This document shows, in pieces, positions 17,724 to 27,699 of a DNA stretch of 64,000 bases. Each line of letters starts with the position of its first letter. Position 1 is the first letter of the stretch. The position numbers were made by a program, and so were the translations under genes. The DNA comes from JAAXHH01 sp965225915 (GTDB taxonomy: Bacteria > JAAXHH01), in assembly GCA_965225915.1 (NCBI GenBank), contig OZ245326.1:3410001-3474000 (forward strand), in the 5' to 3' direction. Below the pieces are notes generated by a model, which was not told the DNA's origin, did not search any database, and saw only the letters and a list, made by a program, of their open reading frames with translations.

Positions 17724-19094
17724 TTAACCGTCCTTGTGAAAGTCCAACAGTCCCAAGATGTTCTGAAGCTTCGATGCGGCCGTGACGTAGTCGTATTTCG
17801 CGGTTACGTGATCGGTCTCGGCCCGCTTGAGGGTGAGTTGCGCATCAATCAGTTCGAGCTGCGTGCTGATGCCGCCTTCGTATTGCACCTGCGCGATGGC
17901 CAATCCGCGACTGGCCAGGTCAATGGTCTCCGCACCCGCTTCTACACGTTCCGCCGCTTCGATTACGTTCAACATGGCCTCGGTGACATCCACTTCAATC
18001 TGGTTCCTGAGCTGGCGTTCGCTGTACCGCGACCGTTCGAAATCCGCCTGGGCCTGCATGATTCGACCTGAGTTCTGCCTGCCGTCAAACACCGGAAAGG
18101 ATACGTTGAGCAGCGTGTTCCAGCTTCTCGAGAAATCGTTGAACGCGAGAGACTTGAAACGGGAGTCGTTTACCTGCGCCTGCATCTGGTATCCGGCGGA
18201 AAGCGATATGTCGGGACGGTTTTCCCCCCGGGCGAACTGGATCGACGCGTCGTCCATCGCGGCCTGCAACTGCGCCGCTTTCAGGTCCGATCGGTTCGAC
18301 AGCGCCTTGTTCACGGCCGTGTCTATGTCATCCGGTATGCCGGATACATCGACGTCGAGATTGCCCGTACACCGTATCCGTAACCGCTGGGGCAATCCAA
18401 TCAGGCGCTTGAGGTTCGCCTGTGAAATGGTAAGGCGGTTCCTGGCCTGGGTGACTGGTGGATGGGCGTTGGTCAATTCCACCTTCGACCTGAGGACATC
18501 GTAGTCGGACACCGTACCGGCTTCGTAAAACCGCTTGACCCTTTCGTACTGGGCTACCGCGCGATCATACGCCGCCTGGGAAACCTCCACGATCGCTTCA
18601 GCCAGGAGGACATCGTAGTATCTGTTGTGTACCATGAGCACGATGTTTTCCCGCACATGTTGGGTGTTGGTTTCCGATATCTGTCGGTAATATCGAGCCA
18701 TCTTCAAACCGGAACCGACCTGTCCGCCCCGGTAGATGGTCTGTGAAAGATCAAGCCCTAAGTTGATCACGTTGTCGGTTCCCGCCTTGAACTGCTGTCC
18801 GCCGAATGTGAAAACGGGCAATGACCAGTTCCGGGTAAAGGTACTGTTGAAATCGAGTTGCGGCAGCGCCTCTGAAAAGGCCTCCTTGACCTGCGCCCGC
18901 GCCCGGTCCATCTCGACCCGCGAACTCAACAGGGATTCATTGTTTTTCATTGCGAGTTCGACGGCCCGTTCCAGCGTAAGGACGATTTCACTGCCCGGCT
19001 GCGCCGGTTCTTCGTCCTGCTGCGCCGACGTCGGGGATGTGATACCTATCAATAAAAAGAATGCCAAAAGAACTTTTATCATTCCGCGAATCAT
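17724..19094 (-). CDS. TolC-family outer-membrane efflux channel
   Basis: A signal peptide (LLAFFLLIGITSPTSAQ) is followed by two outer-membrane-efflux repeats. These have the typical amphipathic helices and LTLERAVELAMKNN near the start. The length, 456 residues from the ATG at 19092-19094, is normal for the family. The start is chosen for its GGAGG 5 nt upstream. It forms the exit duct of the RND pump encoded just upstream and is the last gene of the efflux operon, 32 bp after the transporter stop. Confidence 0.9.
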   Translation of the reverse strand: MIRGMIKVLLAFFLLIGITSPTSAQQDEEPAQPGSEIVLTLERAVELAMKNNESLLSSRVEMDRARAQVKEAFSEALPQLDFNSTFTRNWSLPVFTFGGQQFKAGTDNVINLGLDLSQTIYRGGQVGSGLKMARYYRQISETNTQHVRENIVLMVHNRYYDVLLAEAIVEVSQAAYDRAVAQYERVKRFYEAGTVSDYDVLRSKVELTNAHPPVTQARNRLTISQANLKRLIGLPQRLRIRCTGNLDVDVSGIPDDIDTAVNKALSNRSDLKAAQLQAAMDDASIQFARGENRPDISLSAGYQMQAQVNDSRFKSLAFNDFSRSWNTLLNVSFPVFDGRQNSGRIMQAQADFERSRYSERQLRNQIEVDVTEAMLNVIEAAERVEAGAETIDLASRGLAIAQVQYEGGISTQLELIDAQLTLKRAETDHVTAKYDYVTAASKLQNILGLLDFHKDG

Positions 19095-19126
19095 GTTGTC
19101 CTCCGGATTCACCCTGTTGCTTCCGG

Positions 19127-22100
19127 TCAAACCGCCGGCACGGGCTGGTTCACGGCAGGTTCGGTATCCCGGCCGCGGCCTTCCTCCTCCGTCACTTCCC
19201 CATCACCGCGTTCGGTCCATCCCGATATGAAATCGTACATGACGGGTACCACGATCAGCGTCAGCACCGTGGCGAAGGTCAGTCCGAAGATCACCGCCAC
19301 TCCCATGGGGCCCCACCACTGCGAACTTTCTCCACCTACTTCCAGGGACATAGTCATGAAATTGAAACTGAACCCCGTGGTCAGGGGAATGAGACCGAGG
19401 ATGGTGGTGATCGCCGTCAACAGAACCGGCCGCAATCGGGTCACACCGCCCTGTACGATCGCTTCCTGTCGACCCAGTCCGCGGTTCCGAAGTTTTCGAA
19501 TATAGTCGATCAGCACGATGGCGTTGTTCACGACCACCCCGGCCAGGCTGATTACGCCGATACCGGTCATGATGATGCCGAAAGGCGTTGCCGTCACGAT
19601 CAGTCCGAAAAGGACGCCGATAAGCGACAGCACCACGGACATCATGATGATGAAGGGCATGGCGATGGAATTGAACTGCGTGACCAGCACGAGGGTGATC
19701 AGGATCAGGGCGATGAGAAAGGCCTTGGAGAGGAATGCGGTGGCTTCCTCCTGATCGACGTTCTCACCGGCGTATCGCAAGGTATAGCCCTCCGGAAGGG
19801 CCAGGTCGTCGAGTGCCTCCTGCACGTCCATGAGCACGTCGTTCGCAAGCCGGCCTTCCACGTCTCCTTCTATGGTAAGCACCCGCTCCTGGTCCTTCCG
19901 CTTGATGGAGCCAACTCCACCGGCTACGCGGGTGCGGGCCAGGGTGATCAGCGAAATCAACTGATCGTCATGGTTAATATGTATCCGTTCAAGATCGGCG
20001 AATGTGGAACGCTCGGGTTCGGCGAATCGCACCACGATGTCGTATTCTTCCTCCCCTACGCGGTACTTGGAGGCTTCCGTGCCATTGATGGCCGTGCGTA
20101 TCGCACGGGCTATCTCGGCAGTGTTCAGATCCAGCAGGGCGGCCTGTTCACGGTCGATTTCTACTTTCAATTCCGGCTTGCCGGAGTCATAGTCGTCCTT
20201 CAGGTCCACCAGGCCCGGTATGTTTTCGATTAGCAGCACGGTTTCCTGGGCCAGCCTGCTGAGCACGGCGAAATCCTCCCCGACGATCTCGATATTCACA
20301 GGCGCCGCCGTGGGTGGACCGGTTTGAGGCGTGATGATTTCCACGTCCGCGCCGATGAGATCCTCCATCCGCTTTCTGATCATTTCGACCGTCTCGAAGG
20401 AGGACTGTTCACGGTCCTGCCTCTCGATGAAGTCCACGATGATCCTGGACTTGTGCGGCGTCCCCCCGCCTCCCGCGCTGAAATCCTGCGGATTTGGAGA
20501 GGCCCCTACGCTCGCGACGTACTGGCTCATGTCGGGCACGCCCTGGATTAACGCTTCCGCCTGGCGTACGATTTCGTCCGAGATATCCAGCTTGGTGCCA
20601 ATCGCAGTATTGACGTCGATATAGGCCTGGTTGGGTTCCGTTGACGGGAAGAACTCCACGCCCTTGCCGATCACACCGTAGAGCATGATCATTCCGGCCA
20701 ACGCACTGAGTGTGATTACCATGACAGACGCCCTATGCGCCAGGGCCCACATGAGAATCCGGCTGTACCGCTGCCGCACGATCATCAACCACCGCTGGTC
20801 CTGCCGGTTACTGTTAACCGTGAGCAACACGGAGCATACGGTGGGATTAATGATGAGCCCGACGAAAAGAGAGGCAGATAGTGTGATAATCAGCGTGGCT
20901 GGCAGATAGCTCATGAAATCGCCGATGATACCCGGCCAGAATAGCATGGGGGCAAAGGCGCAAAGTGTGGTGAGCGTTGACGTGCACACCGGCACGGCCA
21001 CCTCCCGCACGCCTTCGCGGGCGGCACGCATCAACGGAGCTCCTTCCTCGCGATGCCGGTAGATGTTCTCCACGATGACGATGGCATTATCCACGAGCAT
21101 CCCAAGGGCCAGGATCAGGCTGAACAGCACGACCATGTTCAACGTGTAACCCAGTGCCTCGATCACGATGAAGGAAATGAGCATGGACAGCGGGATCGCG
21201 ATGGCCACGAATAACGCGTTGCGCACGCCCATGAACATGAACAACACGAAGACCACCAGTATCAACCCCGAAATGATATTGTTTTCCAGGTCGCTGATCA
21301 TGGACCGGATGTCCTTGGACTGATCCGCCAGTACAGCCAGGGTTACTGTCTTCGGCAGCCGCTCACGCTCTACTTCCAACAGTTCCTTGACCGCGTCCGC
21401 AATCTGTATCAGGTTCTCCCCGCTTCGTTTCTGTACATTCAGTGAGACGCAGGGCAGTCCGTTCAGGCGGGCGTAGGTCGCCTTCTCCTTGAATCCGAAT
21501 CGTACCTCGGCCACGTCCTCTATGGCGATGGGCTGTCGATTTCGCGTCTTGATGACCAGTGCCCCGATTTCTTCCGGAGTCGTGAATTCGCCCGGAACCC
21601 TGACCGCGTACCTCAGCGTACCGGTCTGGATTGAACCTCCGGGCATGTTCAGGTTTTCCTCACGAATCGTTTCGATGATATCGTCGAGTTCCAGTCTATA
21701 GTACACCAGTCTGTCTGGATCGACATTAACCTGGACTTCCCGTTCCAGGCCACCGGCTACCGTGACGTCCAGCACGCCGGAAATCTGTTCGATACGCAGT
21801 TCCAGGTTTTCCGCGATGTCTTTCAACGTCACGAGACTGTGGGTGCCGGCGACGTTGATCACCAGGATGGGGATGTCGTCAAAATTGATTTCCCTGATGG
21901 TCGATTCTTCCGCGTCTTCCGGGATTTCAGTACGTGCGAGGTCGACCTCTTCACGGACCTTCTGGATCGCGTTGCTGATGTCTACGTCGGTTTCGAACTC
22001 GATGATTACGGTCGAGATGCCCTCGCTGGAAGTAGAAGAAATCTCCTTTACGTTGGGGAGTTCTTCGAGGTGCTTCTCAATCGGTTGGGTAACGAGATTT

Positions 22101-22303
22101 TCGATGTCCGCGGGAGACACCCCGAAGTAGGGTGTGGCGACGAAGACGATCGGTATGGAGATCGAAGGGGTGGATTCGCGGGGCAGGGACTGGTAGGACA
22201 AGAAACCGAGGAATATGGCGGCCCCGGTCATGACGAAGATACTGATCCGGTTACTGATGGCCAGGTCAGAAACTTTCACTAAGGAATACTCCAGTGGATG
22301 CAT
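19127..22303 (-). CDS. RND-family efflux transporter permease (AcrB/MdtC-like)
   Basis: The 1058-residue protein has the duplicated RND layout: one helix, a large periplasmic loop, six helices, then a repeat of the plan. Motifs are FVMTGAAIFLGFLSYQSLPRE-like at the N-terminus, GMLVDNAIVIVENIYRH in TM4 and GVVVNNAIVLIDYI in TM10. The proton-relay Asp pair of AcrB (DD) is Asp-Asn here, as in many MdtC-like pumps. It should export hydrophobic compounds by proton antiport. It lies between the adaptor and the TolC gene. A GTG eight codons downstream could be the real start. Confidence 0.93.
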   Translation of the reverse strand: MHPLEYSLVKVSDLAISNRISIFVMTGAAIFLGFLSYQSLPRESTPSISIPIVFVATPYFGVSPADIENLVTQPIEKHLEELPNVKEISSTSSEGISTVIIEFETDVDISNAIQKVREEVDLARTEIPEDAEESTIREINFDDIPILVINVAGTHSLVTLKDIAENLELRIEQISGVLDVTVAGGLEREVQVNVDPDRLVYYRLELDDIIETIREENLNMPGGSIQTGTLRYAVRVPGEFTTPEEIGALVIKTRNRQPIAIEDVAEVRFGFKEKATYARLNGLPCVSLNVQKRSGENLIQIADAVKELLEVERERLPKTVTLAVLADQSKDIRSMISDLENNIISGLILVVFVLFMFMGVRNALFVAIAIPLSMLISFIVIEALGYTLNMVVLFSLILALGMLVDNAIVIVENIYRHREEGAPLMRAAREGVREVAVPVCTSTLTTLCAFAPMLFWPGIIGDFMSYLPATLIITLSASLFVGLIINPTVCSVLLTVNSNRQDQRWLMIVRQRYSRILMWALAHRASVMVITLSALAGMIMLYGVIGKGVEFFPSTEPNQAYIDVNTAIGTKLDISDEIVRQAEALIQGVPDMSQYVASVGASPNPQDFSAGGGGTPHKSRIIVDFIERQDREQSSFETVEMIRKRMEDLIGADVEIITPQTGPPTAAPVNIEIVGEDFAVLSRLAQETVLLIENIPGLVDLKDDYDSGKPELKVEIDREQAALLDLNTAEIARAIRTAINGTEASKYRVGEEEYDIVVRFAEPERSTFADLERIHINHDDQLISLITLARTRVAGGVGSIKRKDQERVLTIEGDVEGRLANDVLMDVQEALDDLALPEGYTLRYAGENVDQEEATAFLSKAFLIALILITLVLVTQFNSIAMPFIIMMSVVLSLIGVLFGLIVTATPFGIIMTGIGVISLAGVVVNNAIVLIDYIRKLRNRGLGRQEAIVQGGVTRLRPVLLTAITTILGLIPLTTGFSFNFMTMSLEVGGESSQWWGPMGVAVIFGLTFATVLTLIVVPVMYDFISGWTERGDGEVTEEEGRGRDTEPAVNQPVPAV

Positions 22304-22324
22304 TTGGCGAACTTCGCCACTACG

Positions 22325-23392
22325 CTACATCCTGTCGTTTCTGACCTGAATGGATTCACCGTTCACCAGGTTTCTATGGCCGATGATAATCAGGGAATCG
22401 CCAGCCGCCAGTCCCCCGGAAACCAGTACCTGATCACCCGAGATCGATCCCAGGGTAACCGGCACGGACCGGGCAACGTTGTTGTCCGCGACGAAGACCA
22501 TCCGACCCTGATCGGTGTCGATCACGGCGTCCTGGGGAATAACAATCGCCTGGGGTATGTAGTCCTTGACGACTCGGATCGTGACAGCCATTTCGGGCTT
22601 CAGTCTGTGCTCCGGGTTGTCCAGTGTGATTTCAACGGATAAGGTACGATTGTCCGGGTCGAGCGTCGTTCCGATATAGGTTATATCTTCCTCGAGACTC
22701 ACGTCAGGGTAGGCCGGAAAAGTCAGCGTCGCCCGCGTACCTTCCTTGACGTGTTTGAGATGACGCTCCGGGACACCGGCCACGACCTTGACGCGATCGA
22801 TATCGACCAGGTCCACCAATTCCCTTCCAGGGGTGGCCAGTTCACCCACTTCCATTTTGCGACTGTCCACCACGCCCGAGATCGGCGCCCGGATGACCGT
22901 CTTGCTCAAGTAGACCATGGCCTGGTCATGCCGCGCACGATCCATGTCATGACGGTACTTGGTGTCGAGGTACACGGATTCGGCCAGTGCGTGCTGGTCC
23001 AATAACCTTTTCTGGTTACGCAGCGTAAGGCCGCTGGCGTTCAGCGCCGCTTCAGCCTCATCCGCGGCGGCTTTGAGCAATTCATCATCCATCCGCGCCA
23101 GCACGGTGTTTTGCTGCACCAACTGGCCCTTTTCCACATCAATGCTCTCTACCAGCCCACTTGCTTCGATACTCACCACCACCCGGCGAAGTGGTTTGAC
23201 TACACCGACCAGCCTGAGATGGTTGGTGAAGTCCTGGGGTTGAACCACCCGGGTGACCACGTTCACGGTCCGCTTTTCCTTCTCAACGGTCGCTTCGTTG
23301 GCGGCACTGCCGCTTTCACTACAGCCCGTCGACACCAGTACGCTTGCCAGGCATGCTATCGGTGCGCACCATTTCAATACGCAGAAGATCAT
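22325..23392 (-). CDS. RND efflux periplasmic adaptor (membrane fusion) lipoprotein
   Basis: An N-terminal lipobox (VLVSTGC, Cys24) marks a lipoprotein adaptor of the AcrA/HlyD type. A biotinyl-lipoyl-like domain (SIEASGLVESIDVEKGQLV), a short alpha hairpin and beta-barrel domains follow. I use the ATG at 23390-23392 with AAGGAG upstream; the longer frame to 23437 would put the signal peptide inside the protein. The 355-residue product should bridge the RND pump and the TolC channel, and its gene heads the three-gene operon. Confidence 0.9.
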   Translation of the reverse strand: MIFCVLKWCAPIACLASVLVSTGCSESGSAANEATVEKEKRTVNVVTRVVQPQDFTNHLRLVGVVKPLRRVVVSIEASGLVESIDVEKGQLVQQNTVLARMDDELLKAAADEAEAALNASGLTLRNQKRLLDQHALAESVYLDTKYRHDMDRARHDQAMVYLSKTVIRAPISGVVDSRKMEVGELATPGRELVDLVDIDRVKVVAGVPERHLKHVKEGTRATLTFPAYPDVSLEEDITYIGTTLDPDNRTLSVEITLDNPEHRLKPEMAVTIRVVKDYIPQAIVIPQDAVIDTDQGRMVFVADNNVARSVPVTLGSISGDQVLVSGGLAAGDSLIIIGHRNLVNGESIQVRNDRM

Positions 23393-23582
23393 CAAATACG
23401 AGCTCCTTAACGATTTAACACTGCTCCAAGCCGCCAATGTCGCCTTGCCTGGCCGGCAAAAAATCTGAATTACGTAATATCAGTAGAACCTTCAAGTACA
23501 CGTATACCACGCAGGAACGGACACCATTCAAAAAATCGTTGGTGGTATTGAACGTTGAAACCTTCGATTCCGCGGAATCTCC

Positions 23583-24800
23583 ATGTGGAAACTGTTCAAC
23601 AACTTTGCATACCAGATCTACTTTTCGTATCGTAACCGCAGATTGCGAAACCGAGCCCGCGAATGGCCGGTTCCTGTCCTGCCCAGGGTGAGCGTAGAAC
23701 CCCGGCCCGTACTGTACGCGGCGTGGGGACGGATCGGGGATCTTGTGCTGGCCACGGGGCACCTGAAACAGTTGCGCAGGTGGTTTCACCCCTGTCCAAT
23801 CTGGTTTCTGGGAAGGTCCCAGGTGAAACCGGTCGTCGAACCTTATGTCGACGCCTTCTTCCCTATTCCTGATTCTGTTGGGCAGGGGGGTGGACCTGGC
23901 ATCGGTTCTGCAGCGCTCGAAAGCATACTTAACCAATCGTTCCGGTACGTCATTGCGGACATCCACACCTTCTACGGAGGCCTGTTCGCAATGGGATCTC
24001 TGCTCACCGCGTTGCGAGCGGACCGAAAATTCATCTACGAAGGCTACTACCTGGGAGGAGACCTCGCGCCTGAACGGCCTTATCCCGTTGATTTCGAAAT
24101 AGTGCGGAAGCACAAGGCGCGGGAAGAAACCGGCGCGGAAACCGACGGGCGCCATATCCTCGACCACAACGCGTATTATATCCGCGATGTGCTTGAACGA
24201 TGCGGGGTCGCGGTAGATCCCGATGAACGGTGGAGCCCTGACCTGGGTTTCATTGGTTCGGGGACGGTGGAGTGCCGCCGGTTTGGGTTAGAACCGGGGA
24301 AATTCGTGGGTTGGCAGCCCTTCAGCAACAATCCGAGGAAAGACTATCCCCTGTCACTTTGGAAGGAGATCATAAGTGCGTTTCCGGATCAACTCTTTGT
24401 CGCTCTTGTTGAGCCCGGGGCGGGTGTTGAACTGGACAGGATGGCCTTGCCCAACGTATGCATACGAGAAACTACCACCCTGCCAGAGGCGTCATTGGTG
24501 ATCAGGGAGGCGCGTCTTTTTGTCGGGCTCGATTCGGGTCTGGCCCACATCTCCACGGTGCTGGGCAGGCCCACGGTGTGTGTATGCCCGGACAGTCATC
24601 TCGGGTACTTTTTCCCTTATCCGGATGCCTACGGCTACTCAAACCTGCATGCCGTCTCCCATCCAGACTACCTCCAATGCAGGGGTTGTTTCATGACCTG
24701 CAGGCACGAACCCCTCACGTCGACCTTTTCCCGGGGCGCCCTGTGTCTGCGCACGTTGCCTCCCCGCCTTGTCATCGACGCCATCAACGACGCATTATAG
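23583..24800 (+). CDS. Glycosyltransferase family 9 (heptosyltransferase-like)
   Basis: The 405-residue protein has the GT9/WaaF-like N-terminal PVLYAAWGRIGDLVLATGHL and the C-terminal segment LFVGLDSGLAHISTVLGRPTV, which holds the nucleotide-sugar-binding Asp and the D-S-G-x-x-H motif. GT9 enzymes add heptose or similar sugars to the lipopolysaccharide core on the inner face of the membrane. Two cysteines in LQCRGCFMTCRHEP near the C-terminus are unusual and could bind a metal. It is monocistronic, and its stop overlaps the convergent hydrolase remnant by 6 bp. Confidence 0.85.
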   Translation: MWKLFNNFAYQIYFSYRNRRLRNRAREWPVPVLPRVSVEPRPVLYAAWGRIGDLVLATGHLKQLRRWFHPCPIWFLGRSQVKPVVEPYVDAFFPIPDSVGQGGGPGIGSAALESILNQSFRYVIADIHTFYGGLFAMGSLLTALRADRKFIYEGYYLGGDLAPERPYPVDFEIVRKHKAREETGAETDGRHILDHNAYYIRDVLERCGVAVDPDERWSPDLGFIGSGTVECRRFGLEPGKFVGWQPFSNNPRKDYPLSLWKEIISAFPDQLFVALVEPGAGVELDRMALPNVCIRETTTLPEASLVIREARLFVGLDSGLAHISTVLGRPTVCVCPDSHLGYFFPYPDAYGYSNLHAVSHPDYLQCRGCFMTCRHEPLTSTFSRGALCLRTLPPRLVIDAINDAL

Positions 24801-25714
24801 GTCCGCGACCGATCTCAGGTCGACCCGGTCGGGGTAGATCAGCGCGATGAGATCCTCGATATCGAATGATTCCAATAGACCGAAACAGAAAAGAGACGAC
24901 ATGGATTCATACCGTCCGGGTTCATCGATTAACCGGCACAGGCTGCTCAATCCCTGCTGCAGAACGACTTCATCCACATCTCCGTCATACAGGGCCGAGG
25001 CCATGAGGGCAACAACGGAAGACACGGGCCCGCAGGCGGTCAAGTCCAGCTCGGGCGTTCCCACGTGGTTCATGACCGCCGCGAGTTGAGCAACCTGGAT
25101 ACCCAGCATCCTGCCGCCGCTCGATGATACCATCATCGTCCACTGATGCGGAGCCTTGCCCAGTTCGCACGCTCCCTGCATGATCAATTCGACCGACAGC
25201 GCCGTAGATCCTTCACGCAGGACTTCCTCTATCAGGGACTCCGCTCGGGATTCAGGGCCACCATGCCCCTCCTGGCCAGGTTGATGCATCGCACCTGCTT
25301 GTAGTCCACCGCTTTTCCCGGTGGTCCGACGTGCCCGTTCAAGTTCAGTACACCCGGTGTTGTATCCTCGAGACGTTCGGGTTCATAGAGCAGGGCTGGA
25401 ATGAACAGACCGGGCAAAGCCTTGTAGGTCAGCTTGCGAATCCGGTAGCCCTTGCCGGTATCGATGACCTCCTTCCATTCGATTTCAAGATCGTCCGATC
25501 TCCATTCTTCGGGAACACCCTTTAAAACCACCTTATCCAGCATGATCCGGCGCAACCGCTCGGCTTCGTCTTCCCAGGTGTCGGAATCGAGAAGCCTGAA
25601 TTCGGGTATGCGGCCAAGCAGATAGGCCTTCAGCATCTCCACGGTGTGGAGTACCCGGAACGAAGGTGTTGACTGCAGTTCGGACATGCCGGCAGGCAAG
25701 GCGATGGCATTCAT
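24795..25714 (-). pseudogene. Alpha/beta-hydrolase (acetyl-xylan-esterase-like) remnant, frameshifted and shortened
   Basis: Two open frames overlap at 25232-25289. The upstream one (25232-25714) carries the N-terminus of an abhydrolase_7/acetyl-xylan-esterase-like protein, with PGVLNLNGHVGPPGKAVDY and CINLARRGMVALN, and then stops. The downstream one (24795-25289) carries a C-terminal piece with SSLFCFGLLESFDIEDLIALIYP, typical of the end of such hydrolases. The catalytic-serine elbow expected between them is missing. The combined length, near 300 residues, is about half of a normal member. I read this as a decayed gene with an internal deletion and a frame change, not two real genes. Confidence 0.7.
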
Positions 25715-26215
25715 CGGTGCGGTTCCTCTTGTAGATCACGCTCAATATCAGAATGGGTACTCGAAAGTGGTTGCATGCGCACTTCCACGTCGATCTGGAT
25801 ATCTCCCCCACCGTGCAGCACCCCCGTTGTGGGGGAAACGTCCTGGTAGTCCCTACCCACGGCAACGCGTACATGCCGCTTGTCGACGAAGGTCGAATTG
25901 GTGGGATCGAATCCGACCCAACCGAGTCCGGGTAACAGGCATTCCAGCCAGGCGTGCGTGGTCATCCCCCTGTTTTCCGCATTTTTCGCCGTTTCATCGT
26001 GGAGATATCCCGATACGTACCGGGCCGGAATACCCTCAGGTTCGCGCGATGGCGATCATGACATGGGCGTAGTCCTGGCATACGCCGCGTCCTGTATCCA
26101 GAATGTGGTCTATGGTGGAAGAGATTGATGTGCTGCCCGGTACATACTCAAATCTAGTGAAGATGATTTCAGACAGCCGCTTCAGCGAAACTACCGGATC
26201 GGAGGCGGGCTCGAT
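25711..26215 (-). pseudogene. Transglutaminase-like protein remnant, 5' deleted and frameshifted
   Basis: One frame at 26041-26215 reads FEYVPGSTSISSTIDHIL then GRGVCQDYAHVMIAIAR, the catalytic-Cys region of bacterial transglutaminase-like proteins. It hits a stop at ACC-TGA. The next frame continues at 26040 with PEGIPARYVSGYLHDE and TTHAWLECLLPGLGWVGFD, the His and Asp part, to the stop at 25711. All three catalytic residues are present, but a 1- or 2-base shift near 26040 separates them. The usual first 100 or so residues are missing, and the sequence joins the ATP-grasp remnant near 26216. Confidence 0.8.
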
Positions 26216-27412
26216 CCCGTTTCACGATGAGATCCTGCAGGTTGTCCAGCGTGAATTCGAGATCTTCCGGCGGTCGGCAGATATAGGTTTTCACGTTTTG
26301 AAGCAACGGTTCTTCGCCCAGGTAATAGCGTATCATGTCCGGCACGAATGCATATACGCTCTTATCGTCCGCAACGCCTGTACCCGGCGCGTTGACCAGG
26401 GTCACATTTCCGGCCTTGTAAACGCTCATCAGACCGGGCAGACCCAGGAGGGAGTCGGATCGAAAGACGAGGGGATCCAGGAAATCGTCGTCAACGCGGC
26501 GATAGATGACGTCCACACGGCGCAGACCCGACGTAGTGCGCATGTACACGTAATCCTCGTCAACCAGCAGGTCCCTACCTTCGATAAGGGTCGCTCGATC
26601 TCGTGGGCCAGATAAATGTGTTCATAAAACGCGGCATTGAATACACCTGGAGTCAGGAGTACCACGCATGGGTCCGGATGATCGCGAGGCGCGAGTTCGT
26701 GCAACATTTCCCGAAGCAGACCGCCGTAATGCTCGACCTCCTGGACCCGGCAACTGCGATACAACCTTCGTAGATTGATCTTGATAGCTTTCCGGTTAGC
26801 GACCATGTAGGACACTCCGGAGGGCACGCGCAGGTTGTCCTCGAGTACGTGGAACCCTTCATTCGTGCGCACCAGGTCGGTTCCGCAGACCGCGACGTGC
26901 GTACCATGAGGTACGGGCACTCCCCGCATTTCCACGCGGTACTGGGGACATCCCCTAACCATTTCGATGGGAATGACTCCGTCTTCAACGATACGCGCGG
27001 GTCCGTAGACATCGGCAAGGAACCGGTTCAATGCCTTCAAGCGCTGGGAAAGTCCCGCTTCGAGCTGCCGCCATTCACTCGCGGAAATGATCCGGGGCAG
27101 ACAGTCGACCAGCATGATACGCTCGTTGGCCACCTCGTCGCCGTAAACCGTAAACGTGATGCCTTCACTGGAAAAGGAATGATTAACCCGTTCCTGCATG
27201 CGAACGAGTTCTTCAACGGGAAGGCGGAGCAGGGCTTCGTAGAGATAACGGCAATGATCGCGAGGCGTGCCGTCGGGCAGGAACATCTCGTCGTAGAAAG
27301 CGTTCTCCAGTTCGTACGTTTCGAAATCCATAACAAGGCTCCGTTCCGGGATCCAGCGCGATCCTTGTCCTGGAACCGTAAGACGGGAAGCAGGCGGAAG
27401 GGGTTCCGACAT
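26216..27412 (-). pseudogene. Circularly permuted ATP-grasp protein (COG2308 type), frameshifted and 3' truncated
   Basis: The first 275 or so residues are a good member of the circularly permuted ATP-grasp family, with SSEGITFTVYGDE, IPFDIIPRII-like text, HVLEDNLRVPSGVSYM and NAAFYEHIYLAHEIERPL. The frame then shifts at the GGG of 26589-26591, as if one base was lost. The right sequence resumes as GRDLLVDEDYVYMRTTSGLRR and runs to LDNLQDLIVK. The normal continuation is missing: the frame crosses into the transglutaminase remnant near 26216. These families are usually neighbours with an alpha-E gene, which is absent here. Confidence 0.82.
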
Positions 27413-27539
27413 ACCTTACTCATGCTTTCCATTTTATACCATGTTATATTTGGCAGCACAACAGATAATCTCAATAGATCTGGCGTAAGTCTGGTGGCAG
27501 AAAAAGCGATATGGTAAGGCCTACGGCTGTTTAGTATTC

Positions 27540-27632
27540 ATGAAGATGTTACAATGTTTTCTGATTGCACTTTGCTCATGCGTCGGTATCTTTCCCTGTA
27601 AGTCCAGCCAGGCCGATCCGTGTTCTGTTTGA
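27540..27632 (+). CDS. Possible 30-residue cysteine-rich signal-like peptide
   Basis: A short frame reads MKMLQCFLIALCSCVGIFPC and continues ten more residues to a TGA. It looks like a signal or lipoprotein leader, with a basic start, a hydrophobic core and five cysteines. There is no clear ribosome site, and it may be the broken start of a lost secreted protein or chance. It lies in the 287-bp gap between the ATP-grasp remnant and the permease gene. The rest of that gap is AT-rich with no other gene. Confidence 0.2.
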   Translation: MKMLQCFLIALCSCVGIFPCKSSQADPCSV

Positions 27633-27699
27633 CGAAATACAATACCTTACTTTAACAGCCTGATATTTCCGCGTTTAAATCACGGCGGGAGGCGGTTTA

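Noticed and set aside
19061..20233. Plus-strand open frame of 390 codons opposite the RND transporter
   Set aside because: It is low-complexity His/Asp/Gln-rich text that arises from the antisense of membrane-helix codons.
26216..27412. Programmed frameshift in the ATP-grasp gene
   Set aside because: The shift is at a simple GGG run with no slippery heptamer or evident stimulatory structure, and the gene is truncated anyway.
24795..27412. Genomic island or insertion-sequence scar
   Set aside because: No transposase, inverted terminal repeats or tRNA end are visible; the region looks like in-place decay of resident genes.
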